Origin: Flavobacteriaceae bacterium
GTDB lineage: Bacteria > Bacteroidota > Bacteroidia > Flavobacteriales > Flavobacteriaceae
NCBI GenBank assembly: GCA_014238425.1
Contig: JABABD010000040.1
Location: 350,294 to 414,293, forward strand
Direction of reading: 5' to 3'
Length of the DNA: 64,000 nt
The position numbers were made by a program, and so were the translations under genes. Positions 48,661-56,749 of the stretch are shown in pieces. The notes beneath the pieces were generated by a model. It searched no databases. It saw only the letters and a list, made by a program, of their open reading frames with translations, and was not told where the DNA came from. The first letter of the stretch is position 1, and each line of letters begins with the position of its first letter.

Positions 48661-49950
48661 TTGAAAAAGCTATTGATCTTCTGCCTGCTGATTATTTGTG
48701 TCGTCTCTTGCAAAAAAGAAACGAGACCAATTGAAGTTCCTATTACAAGTTTTGTCGAACCCATTGAAATCCCAAACATAGAGTACGGATTTAATTTAAA
48801 CGATTTTAGTGTTTTAAAAGATACCGTGAGAGATGGCGATAGTTTTGGGCAAATCCTTTTTAATAATAATGTAAGTTACTCTAAGATTGCTGAAATTGCC
48901 GCTAAAATCAAGGATACTTTTGATGTCAGGCGCATCAACAAGAATAAAGCTTATACCATTTTAAAATCTGAAGATTCTTTAGCTCAAGCACAAGTTTTTA
49001 TTTACCAAAAAGGCAAGATTGAATATGTTGTTGTAGATCTAAGGGATTCTATCAACGCATATACAAGTGAGCTTCCTGTAAAATATGTTGAGAGAGAAGT
49101 TACCGGTGAGATTGTTCCAAATTCTAATATTTCATTGGCATTAGAAGAACAAGGCATAACCCCGATCCTTGCTTATGACATGTCAGACATCTATGCTTGG
49201 ACCATAGATTTCAACCGGCTTCAAGCTGGTGACAAATTCAAGGTGATCTATACCGAAAAATACATAGATGATTCTCTCTATGCTGGTATAGAAAATATAA
49301 AAGCCGCATATTTCGAGCATAATAGCGAACCTTTTTATGCTTTCGAATTTGAGACAGATAGTGTAAAGCATCTAAAAGATTATTTTAGTGAGAACGCCAA
49401 AAACTTGCGACGCGCTTTTTTAAAAGCGCCAGTTGAATACAGACGAATCTCCTCAAGGTATAATTTAAGACGTCGCATTGCTTTATATGGCAATCGTATT
49501 CGAGCTCATAAAGGCACAGATTTTTCAGCTAAAGTTGGAACGCCAATAAGGGCTACTGCTAACGGAACAGTAACAGAATCTAGACGGCGAGGCGGCAATG
49601 GCAACTATGTAAAAATCAAACATAATTCTACGTATTCTACGCAGTACTTACATATGCAAAAACGTAAATCGAAAGTAGGAGATTTCGTGAAACAAGGGGA
49701 TGTTATTGGATGGGTTGGAATGACAGGAAACACATCCGGACCCCATGTATGCTATCGCTTCTGGAAAAACGGCAGGCAGGTAGATCCTTTTAAACAAAAA
49801 TTACCTGAAGCTGAACCTATTTCAGATAGTTTAAAAACTAAATACCTTGAGTTTATCAAACCTCTTAAAACGCAATTAGACAGTATTCAGTTTAAGGCAA
49901 AAAAACTAGAAACTTTTGTAGAGGAGACTCAAATCACGCAAGCAGAATAA
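48661..49950 (+). CDS. M23 family (LytM-like) peptidase lipoprotein with His-to-Cys change
   Basis: The 429-residue protein has a TTG start at 48661, supported by the lipoprotein signal that follows (lipobox VVSC, Cys17). The N-terminal half resembles the LysM/OapA-type leader of Bacteroidota M23 proteins. The peptidase domain has H283 and D287 in HKGTDFSA, plus YLHMQKRK. The final motif is GPHVCYRFW, where the usual second His of HxH is Cys364, a change found to recur in Bacteroidota annotations by memory only. It would cleave peptidoglycan cross-bridges or act as an amidase activator. pgi follows after four bases. Confidence 0.88.
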   Translation: MKKLLIFCLLIICVVSCKKETRPIEVPITSFVEPIEIPNIEYGFNLNDFSVLKDTVRDGDSFGQILFNNNVSYSKIAEIAAKIKDTFDVRRINKNKAYTILKSEDSLAQAQVFIYQKGKIEYVVVDLRDSINAYTSELPVKYVEREVTGEIVPNSNISLALEEQGITPILAYDMSDIYAWTIDFNRLQAGDKFKVIYTEKYIDDSLYAGIENIKAAYFEHNSEPFYAFEFETDSVKHLKDYFSENAKNLRRAFLKAPVEYRRISSRYNLRRRIALYGNRIRAHKGTDFSAKVGTPIRATANGTVTESRRRGGNGNYVKIKHNSTYSTQYLHMQKRKSKVGDFVKQGDVIGWVGMTGNTSGPHVCYRFWKNGRQVDPFKQKLPEAEPISDSLKTKYLEFIKPLKTQLDSIQFKAKKLETFVEETQITQAE

Positions 49951-49954
49951 TGTC

Positions 49955-51547
49955 ATGGCATTACCAAAAATAAATCCAACAAACACAAAAGCTTGGAAAA
50001 ATCTTGAAGATTATTTTAAAACTATTCAAGACTTGCACATGAAAGATTTGTTTGCTCAAGATGAAAATAGAGCACATTCTTTTTCAATTACCTGGGAAGA
50101 TTTTTATGTAGATATCTCAAAGAATAGAATTGATAAAAAAGGGATGGACTTACTTTTGGATTTAGCCAAAGAAACACATCTTAAAGAGGCAATTTCTAAA
50201 TACTTTGAAGGAGATATTATTAACGAAACCGAGAGTAGGGCTGTGCTTCATACAGCTTTAAGAGCTCCAAAAACAGCCAAAGTTTTTGCAGATGGAGAGA
50301 ATATTATTCCTGAAATTCATGCCGTAAAAGAAAAAATTGAATCTTTTACAAACGACATTGTTAATGGGCATCGTAAAAGCTATACCAATACGTCATTTAC
50401 TGATATAGTAAATATAGGCATAGGCGGGTCTGACCTTGGACCAGCTATGGTTGTAGATTCGTTACAATTCTATAAAAATCATTTAAACACCCATTTTGTA
50501 TCAAATGTTGATGGGGATCACGTTAATGAAATCATTAAAAAGCTGAACCCAGAAACAACGCTATTTGTAATTGTCTCAAAGACATTCACAACGCAAGAAA
50601 CATTATCTAATGCCAATACTATTCGTGAATGGTTCTTAAAATCAGCCCCTAATGATGCTATTGCAAAACATTTCGTAGCTGTATCAACCAATATCGATAA
50701 AGTAAAAGAATTTGGCATTGATGAAGACACTGTTTTCCCAATGTGGAATTGGGTTGGTGGTCGTTTTTCACTTTGGAGTGCTGTAGGATTGACTATAAGT
50801 TTATCTGTAGGTTACAAGAATTTTGAATCATTATTGAAAGGAGCTCATAAAATGGATACTCATTTCAAGTCAACAGATTTTGCAAATAATATACCTGTTT
50901 TACTAGCGCTTTTAAGCATTTGGTACAATAATTTTTTTAACGCAGAAACGGAAGCTGTTATACCTTACTCGCAATATTTAAACCAGTTTGCCACATATTT
51001 GCAGCAAGGCATTATGGAAAGTAATGGTAAAAGTGTGGATAGAAATGAAACTCCAATTAAATATCAAACAGGTACGATTATATGGGGAGAACCAGGCACC
51101 AACTCACAACACGCATTTTTTCAATTGATACATCAAGGCACAAAACTGATTCCTGCAGATTTCATAGGTTTTAAGGAAAGTCTGCATGGTAATATAGATC
51201 ATCAAGACAAACTCATTTCCAACTTCATAGCTCAGACAGAAGCATTAATGAATGGAAAAACTGATATAAACGATTCAGCACCTTACAAGGTTTTTCTAGG
51301 AAATAACCCAAGCAATACGCTCTTTATAAAGAAACTCACTCCTGAAAGTTTAGGCAAACTAATCGCTCTATACGAACACAAAATATTCGTTCAAGGTGCT
51401 ATTTGGAATATCTATAGTTATGATCAATGGGGCGTAGAATTGGGTAAGCAATTAGCTACAAACATCCTAAAAGAAATACTTGGTGACTCGTCGTCTAAAA
51501 ATCATGACACTTCAACACAAAACCTCATTAAGCACTATAAATCTTAA
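49955..51547 (+). CDS. pgi: Glucose-6-phosphate isomerase
   Basis: The 530-residue glycolytic enzyme interconverts glucose-6-phosphate and fructose-6-phosphate. Segments are FTDIVNIGIGGSDLGPAMVV, VIVSKTFTTQETLSNANTIR, the signature-region VGGRFSLWSAVGL and QGIMESNGKSVDRNE. Late conserved parts are IIWGEPGTNSQHAFFQLIHQ and QWGVELGKQLA. Length is that of the E. coli-type enzyme. It begins four bases after the M23 gene and probably shares its transcript, an unusual neighbour with no functional link known to me. Confidence 0.98.
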   Translation: MALPKINPTNTKAWKNLEDYFKTIQDLHMKDLFAQDENRAHSFSITWEDFYVDISKNRIDKKGMDLLLDLAKETHLKEAISKYFEGDIINETESRAVLHTALRAPKTAKVFADGENIIPEIHAVKEKIESFTNDIVNGHRKSYTNTSFTDIVNIGIGGSDLGPAMVVDSLQFYKNHLNTHFVSNVDGDHVNEIIKKLNPETTLFVIVSKTFTTQETLSNANTIREWFLKSAPNDAIAKHFVAVSTNIDKVKEFGIDEDTVFPMWNWVGGRFSLWSAVGLTISLSVGYKNFESLLKGAHKMDTHFKSTDFANNIPVLLALLSIWYNNFFNAETEAVIPYSQYLNQFATYLQQGIMESNGKSVDRNETPIKYQTGTIIWGEPGTNSQHAFFQLIHQGTKLIPADFIGFKESLHGNIDHQDKLISNFIAQTEALMNGKTDINDSAPYKVFLGNNPSNTLFIKKLTPESLGKLIALYEHKIFVQGAIWNIYSYDQWGVELGKQLATNILKEILGDSSSKNHDTSTQNLIKHYKS

Positions 51548-51646
51548 TAAGTGCCTAAATTTGTTAAGAATTTCTTTTTACGAAAACGATTTAGTATAAC
51601 AATTAGTTTTATTTTTGTTTCGTTAAGTTTCTCTTAACACTAACTT

Positions 51647-51676
51647 AAAATTCGATTTAATCAAATATCGAATTTT
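51647..51676. promoter_or_regulatory. Inverted repeat in the promoter region of the Oar-like receptor
   Basis: AAAATTCGAT (51647-51656) and ATCGAATTTT (51667-51676) are perfect 10-base arms around a 10-base spacer. The right arm with the next base forms GAATTTTG, close to the -7 consensus, 34 bases before the receptor ATG. This could be an operator overlapping the promoter, or a leader stem. Confidence 0.4.
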
Positions 51677-51710
51677 GCGCAAATATTTAAACTACTCACA
51701 ATCACAAAGA

Positions 51711-54700
51711 ATGAAAAAAATTACTAAAATTTTATTGACATTAGCGGTCGTTTTCATTGGTACATCTTCAGCATTTGCTCAAGGTGTAACAACGTCTTCA
51801 ATTAATGGTCAAATTACCGACGAGAATGGTGAGCCACTACCCGGCGCCAATGTTGTGGCAATCCACACACCAACTGGCACTACTTATGGTGCTGCTACAG
51901 ATTTTGATGGATTCTACAGAATGTCTAACATGAGAACTGGTGGACCATACAAATTCACAATTAGCTATGTAGGTTATACTGATTACTCAGATGAAGCAGT
52001 ATACCTAACATTAGGTCAAACTAAAAGCATTAGCAGACAATTATCAGAATCTGCAAGTGTTCTTGAAGAAGTAGTCATTACAGCTCAAAGAAATAGTGTG
52101 TTTGATTCAGATCGTACTGGCGCTGCTACAACAGTAAGCCAAAGAGATATTCAAACAATACCTGCTGCATCTAGATCTATCGCAGATTTTGTAAGAGCAA
52201 CACCTCAAGCACAAATTACAGAAGGAACAGATGGTTTTTCTATTTCGCTTGGTGGCCAAAACAACAGATTCAATTCTGTATATGTAGATGGTGCTGTAAG
52301 TAATGATGTATTCGGTCTTGCTGGCTCAGGAACAGATGGTGGACAAACTGGTGCAAACCCGTTTTCTATCGATGCGATTGAACAAATTCAAGTACAATTA
52401 GCACCGTTTGATGTCACGATTTCTGGTTTTACTGGAGGTGCCGTTAACGCAGTAACTCGTAGTGGTACAAATGAGTTTAGTGGTTCTGTTTACAGTTTCC
52501 TAAGAAACGAAAGTCTTTCAGGAAAAACACCTAATGGGTTGATAAACGCTGGAGATACTAGAGAAAAACTAGATGATTTTACAGCGCTTACTTATGGTAT
52601 TCGTGCTGGAGGCCCAATAGTGAAAGACAAATTGTTCTTCTTCGTTAACTATGAAAGACAAGACAATGAATTACCTCAGCCATTTAACGTGTCAAATTAC
52701 CAAGGTACACTTGATGCCGCAGGGATCGAGTCTTTTAGACAATCCATGATTTCTATTTACGGTTACGATCCAGGAGGCTATGCCAATAATACATCTACAC
52801 TCGTAAACGACCTTGTAACGGCTAAGTTAGATTGGAATATTAATGAAAATCATAATCTTTCGGTTACACATAGAATACAAAAGGCAGATAATTTAGAAGC
52901 AAGAAATTCTACTACAGGAACAATCAGCTTCATCAATGGATCTGAATTGTTCATTAATAAGACCAATGCAACAACATTGCAATTAAATTCGACGTTCGGC
53001 AGTAAATTTGCCAACAGCATGTCCATTAGCTATAAAACGGTAAGAGATGATAGAGACCCTTCTAGTAGTCCATTTCCAAGTCTTAGATTACAAGATGGTG
53101 ATGGTCAGATTGTTTTAGGTGCTGAACCATTCTCTACCGCCAATTTATTAGATCAAGATGTATTTACATTTACAAATAATTTTGAAATATTTTCAGGAAG
53201 ACATGCGATTACTATAGGTACGCATAACGAATACTCTAAAATAAAGAACTTATTTTTTGCATTTAATTACGGAAGCTATTTCTTTGGAGATGATAACAAT
53301 GGAACTGGTGGAACTGGTGTTGAAGAATTCTTAGCAGGGCTCCCAACTGAAGATTACCTTCATGGATACTCTTTAGTGGGAAATGGTGCTGTAGGTGATG
53401 AATCTGCCGGTGCATCTGAATTCGATTTGTTCCAATTCGGTATTTATGTTCAAGATGAAGTAACTATTAGTGATAATTTTAAATTAAGTGCTGGTCTTCG
53501 TTTTGATGTCCCTTACTGGGCAGATGGTCCTGTAAATGACGATTTCAACACTCGAACAGTTCCTTTATTAGAGGCTGCAGGCAAGGACCTTCAAGGTGCC
53601 AGAGTTGGTAAAGGTGTAACGCCGCAAATTCATGTAGCGCCTAGAGTTGGATTCAACTGGGATGTGAAAGGAGACAATACAACTCAAGTACGTGGTGGAT
53701 TTGGAATATTCACTTCAAGATTGCCATTAGTATGGCCAGGTGGTACTTATAATAACAATGGTGTTACTGGTGGATTCAGTGGAGATTTTAATTTTAGTGA
53801 TCCATTGTTTTTTGAAGCTGACATCAATAACCAGCCAACATCTGTTGCTCCAGGTTCTGGAGGCACTGGTGGAAATGTTGATTTATTTGCTTCTAATTTT
53901 AGATTACCGCAAGTATTCAAAACAAACATCGCTGTAGATCAAAAACTACCATTCTGGGGATTGATTGCAAGTGCTGATGTTGTTTTCAATGATAATTTAA
54001 GTCATGTATACTACGAAAATTTAAACGTTAAGGATCCTATTGGGGTTTTAACTGGCGCTGATACTAGACCAGTATACGACAGACGTGATGAAGTAGATGA
54101 TACTTACGGAAGAATTATTTTAGCAACGAATACAACGAAAGGAAATTCTTGGAATGGTGCCTTGACTATTAGAAAGCCTTATGATAATGGTTTCTCTGGA
54201 CAAGTATCTTATTCTTATGGTGAGTCTAAAGCAATATTTGATGGTACATCATCTCAAAACAGCTCTCAATGGAGAAACATTCAAACAGTAAACGGAAAGA
54301 ATTCTGATTTACCAGTAAGTCGTTCTGATTTCTCTGCTGGTCATAGAATTTCTAGTAATATGTCTTATGAGCACAAATGGTCAGAAGATGTAAAAACAAC
54401 TATTGGTGTGTTCTATAATGGTTCTCAAGGACGTCCTTTCTCTTATACATATAGAGAAGGAAGAGATTTATTTAATGATGATTCGCGTGATAATGCTTTA
54501 ATATATGTTCCTGCTAACCAAGGTGAGATCGTTTTGAGAGACAGATCAGGATCAGCAGCTGGAACTGGTGATGAATGGGCTCTTTTAAATGCTTATATTG
54601 AAGGTGATGATTACTTACGTACAAGAAGAGGGCAATACGCTGAGCGTAATGGGTCAAGAGGTCCTTGGAGCAATATCATCGACTTGAAATTCATACAAGA

Positions 54701-54974
54701 TTTTTCTTTTGATGCATTAAGCAAAAAGAATACGTTCCAAGTATCACTAGATATCTTCAACTTTACAAACTTATTGAATAAGGATTGGGGTAAACAAAAG
54801 TTTGCTTTTGGCAATACTCAAATCTTGAGAACAGAGTCTGCTTCAGCAGGTAGTACTCCTGAATTTAGTTTAAATGAATCTGTGATCAATGCGGGTCCAG
54901 ATCAAATAGATGATATAGGTATCCAGAGTTCAAGATGGCAAATGCAAGTTGGATTGAGATATATTTTCAACTAG
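51711..54974 (+). CDS. Oar-like TonB-dependent receptor
   Basis: The 1087-residue outer-membrane protein starts at the ATG at 51711, where a clear signal peptide (ending SSAFAQ) begins. A TTG at 51675 would only add a polar leader. A carboxypeptidase-regulatory-like domain follows (GEPLPGANVVAIHTPTGTTY), then the plug (EEVVITAQRNSVFDSDRTGA, SIDAIEQIQVQLAPFDVTIS). A large barrel ends in WQMQVGLRYIFN, with the terminal aromatic residue. It resembles the Oar family described in Myxococcus and widespread in Flavobacteriia, where members are abundant outer-membrane proteins of unclear substrate. No SusD partner is nearby, and it is closed by a strong terminator, so it is a single-gene unit. Confidence 0.93.
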   Translation: MKKITKILLTLAVVFIGTSSAFAQGVTTSSINGQITDENGEPLPGANVVAIHTPTGTTYGAATDFDGFYRMSNMRTGGPYKFTISYVGYTDYSDEAVYLTLGQTKSISRQLSESASVLEEVVITAQRNSVFDSDRTGAATTVSQRDIQTIPAASRSIADFVRATPQAQITEGTDGFSISLGGQNNRFNSVYVDGAVSNDVFGLAGSGTDGGQTGANPFSIDAIEQIQVQLAPFDVTISGFTGGAVNAVTRSGTNEFSGSVYSFLRNESLSGKTPNGLINAGDTREKLDDFTALTYGIRAGGPIVKDKLFFFVNYERQDNELPQPFNVSNYQGTLDAAGIESFRQSMISIYGYDPGGYANNTSTLVNDLVTAKLDWNINENHNLSVTHRIQKADNLEARNSTTGTISFINGSELFINKTNATTLQLNSTFGSKFANSMSISYKTVRDDRDPSSSPFPSLRLQDGDGQIVLGAEPFSTANLLDQDVFTFTNNFEIFSGRHAITIGTHNEYSKIKNLFFAFNYGSYFFGDDNNGTGGTGVEEFLAGLPTEDYLHGYSLVGNGAVGDESAGASEFDLFQFGIYVQDEVTISDNFKLSAGLRFDVPYWADGPVNDDFNTRTVPLLEAAGKDLQGARVGKGVTPQIHVAPRVGFNWDVKGDNTTQVRGGFGIFTSRLPLVWPGGTYNNNGVTGGFSGDFNFSDPLFFEADINNQPTSVAPGSGGTGGNVDLFASNFRLPQVFKTNIAVDQKLPFWGLIASADVVFNDNLSHVYYENLNVKDPIGVLTGADTRPVYDRRDEVDDTYGRIILATNTTKGNSWNGALTIRKPYDNGFSGQVSYSYGESKAIFDGTSSQNSSQWRNIQTVNGKNSDLPVSRSDFSAGHRISSNMSYEHKWSEDVKTTIGVFYNGSQGRPFSYTYREGRDLFNDDSRDNALIYVPANQGEIVLRDRSGSAAGTGDEWALLNAYIEGDDYLRTRRGQYAERNGSRGPWSNIIDLKFIQDFSFDALSKKNTFQVSLDIFNFTNLLNKDWGKQKFAFGNTQILRTESASAGSTPEFSLNESVINAGPDQIDDIGIQSSRWQMQVGLRYIFN

Positions 54975-54991
54975 AACTTGTAATACATAAT

Positions 54992-55023
54992 AAAAAAACC
55001 TCGCTATACAGCGAGGTTTTTTT
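54992..55023 (+). terminator. Terminator after the Oar-like receptor
   Basis: AAAAAAACCTCGCT and AGCGAGGTTTTTTT form a perfect 14-base stem around ATAC, with the A/T runs usable in both directions. It is 18 bases after the stop. Confidence 0.8.
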
Positions 55024-55069
55024 ATGCCTAAAATCATTATTTTTGTATCACACCAAAATTAAATTCATT

Positions 55070-55510
55070 ATGTACGATATAGTATTAGTATTACATTCTT
55101 ACTGGGCATTCTTAGTATTATTAGTTTTATTTCTTGCCACTATAAACGCCTTAATCAAGTTTTTCGGTAAAAGAGAGTTTCATGCCAAAGACTTTCGAAT
55201 AAGTCTTTTTACACTCATAGTGTCTCATATACAGTTATTAATAGGCTTACTGCTTTATGTTGTATCACCTAGATTACAAATGTGGTCAGAAAGTGGCATG
55301 GGTGGCATTATGAAAGATTCTGTGAACCGACTGTACTTAGTAGAGCATCCTCTTATTAATATTATTGCCGTTGCCCTCATAACCATTGGGTACAGCAAAC
55401 ACAAAAAGAAACTCACTTCTACTCCAAAATTCAAGATTTTAGCAATGTTCTATACCATTGCACTCGTGTTGTTTTTATCAAGGATCCCTTGGAATACGTG
55501 GATGAATTAA
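55070..55510 (+). CDS. Small four-helix membrane protein
   Basis: The 146-residue protein (ATG at 55070) has four hydrophobic helices: about 4-28, 42-65, 88-107 and 118-140. Histidines lie in or near three of them (VLHSYW, VSHIQL, VEHPLI), which is suggestive of haem binding as in small cytochrome b-like proteins, but this is inference. An upstream in-frame start at 54935 would overlap the receptor gene and is rejected. I recognise the type as conserved in Flavobacteriaceae, with no established function. It is a single-gene unit between two strong terminators. Confidence 0.75.
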   Translation: MYDIVLVLHSYWAFLVLLVLFLATINALIKFFGKREFHAKDFRISLFTLIVSHIQLLIGLLLYVVSPRLQMWSESGMGGIMKDSVNRLYLVEHPLINIIAVALITIGYSKHKKKLTSTPKFKILAMFYTIALVLFLSRIPWNTWMN

Positions 55511-55514
55511 GACA

Positions 55515-55543
55515 AAAAAGAGACGCTACAAGCGTCTCTTTTT
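55515..55543. terminator. Bidirectional terminator between the small membrane gene and the EEP gene
   Basis: AAAAAGAGACGCT and AGCGTCTCTTTTT are perfect 13-base arms around ACA, lying between two convergent gene ends at 55510 and 55560. Confidence 0.8.
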
Positions 55544-55559
55544 CTTTATAAATATCTTC

Positions 55560-56612
55560 TTATTTTACTTCTTTTATAACAAAGGTATACACAGGAAAGT
55601 GATCGCTGAAACCATCAGTAAATCCACCATCCGCAAAACTCCTTAAAGGATATCCCTTATATCTACCTTTCTTATTTGTTAAATAGTGCTTATTATATAT
55701 ACCTGCTTTATAAAAACGATATGAAGAATAATCTTTTTCTAAAAACGGCTGTGTAAACATAATTTGATCAAACAAACTCCAAGCGTCTCTATATGCATTA
55801 GAACCTAGCCCTTTTTTAAAAAGCTCTTCCATAGGGTTGTAGATGCCTTTAAGGCCAACATCTTTCTTATCTTTCTTAGCCTTCAAGATATCTTTTACAC
55901 TTGCATTTGTCGGATCATCATTAAGGTCTCCCATTGTAAATATCTTAGCGTAAGGATCTAAAACTTGTAAAGAATCTATAATGTGTTTGTTTAGTTTAGC
56001 AGCAGCTACACGTTTGGCCCTACTTCTAGCTTCTCCACCTCTTCTAGAAGGCCAATGACTCACAATAAAGTGCATAGATTCGCCATCTAATTTTCCGCTA
56101 ACCAATAATTGATCTCTTGTATAAATACGCTTACGTGTATTATCGTCATATATTTTTAGTTCATGCTTACTACTCGTTTGCACTTGAAAAACTGATTTTT
56201 GATATAGCATGGCAACATCTATGCCTCGCGCATCTGGAGAGTCGAAATGAACAATTCCATAATCTTTCCCAAGCAGTAAAGGGTCATTAACTAGATCTTC
56301 TAGTACTTTTCTGTTTTCAACTTCTGCCACGCCAATAACTACTGGTGTATTCTTAGTGACCTCAGAACCAATATCTGCAATTACCCTTGCCACATTATGT
56401 ACTTTCTTTTTATAGACCTCACCTACATCGGCTTTCATTTCCATAATAGGGCTCGCCTCATCAAACTTATTAGGATCATTAATAGTGTCAAATAAGTTTT
56501 CTACGTTGTAAAAAGCTATTGTATGCACTTTAAATTTCTTCTTTTCTTGAGCATACGCTGTTACTAAAAACAGTGAAAAAAGAACTAAAACAGATTGTTT
56601 AAAGATTTTCAT
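55560..56612 (-). CDS. Secreted endonuclease/exonuclease/phosphatase family protein
   Basis: The 350-residue protein has a signal peptide ending in VTAYAQ. The EEP (DNase I-like) fold motifs are all present: NVENLFDTI near the N-terminus with the metal-site Asn37, GVAEVEN with Glu97, HFDSPDARGIDVAML, SHWPSRRGGEARSR, MGDLNDDP and the terminal SDHFPV with the catalytic Asp-His pair. It should hydrolyse phosphodiester or phosphate-ester bonds outside the cytoplasm. It is divergent from the TonB receptor at 56750 and clearly paralogous to the protein at 61432-62406. Nuclease rather than lipid phosphatase activity is inferred from context. Confidence 0.9.
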   Translation of the reverse strand: MKIFKQSVLVLFSLFLVTAYAQEKKKFKVHTIAFYNVENLFDTINDPNKFDEASPIMEMKADVGEVYKKKVHNVARVIADIGSEVTKNTPVVIGVAEVENRKVLEDLVNDPLLLGKDYGIVHFDSPDARGIDVAMLYQKSVFQVQTSSKHELKIYDDNTRKRIYTRDQLLVSGKLDGESMHFIVSHWPSRRGGEARSRAKRVAAAKLNKHIIDSLQVLDPYAKIFTMGDLNDDPTNASVKDILKAKKDKKDVGLKGIYNPMEELFKKGLGSNAYRDAWSLFDQIMFTQPFLEKDYSSYRFYKAGIYNKHYLTNKKGRYKGYPLRSFADGGFTDGFSDHFPVYTFVIKEVK

Positions 56613-56658
56613 TAAATTAAATATTATGTTTCTGGTATAACTTAAGCAAATGTCACGC

Positions 56659-56666
56659 CAAAAGTA
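56659..56666 (-). promoter_or_regulatory. Candidate -7 element for the secreted EEP gene
   Basis: The minus strand reads TACTTTTG, a full match to TAnnTTTG, 46 bases before the EEP start. It is 20 bases from the opposed element of the receptor gene, so the two promoters are back to back. Confidence 0.45.
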
Positions 56667-56686
56667 TGTATTTATAATAAAAGACG

Positions 56687-56694
56687 TAAATTTG
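56687..56694 (+). promoter_or_regulatory. Candidate -7 element for the TonB receptor at 56750
   Basis: TAAATTTG followed by C matches TAnnTTTGC and lies 55 bases before the ATG. No well-spaced -33 TTTG was found. Confidence 0.45.
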
Positions 56695-56749
56695 CAAGCC
56701 TTAATTAATAATTAATTTAAGGTAAAAATCATTAACTTTAAATGTGAAT

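Noticed and set aside
51675..51710. TTG start giving 12 extra residues for the Oar-like receptor
   Set aside because: It precedes a normal signal peptide and lies in the inverted repeat and promoter region.
53740..53937. Pair of 60-65 codon ORFs in other frames of the Oar-like receptor
   Set aside because: They are shadow frames within a certain coding region.
54935..55069. Long N-terminal extension of the small membrane protein
   Set aside because: It overlaps the receptor's 3' end and crosses a strong terminator hairpin.
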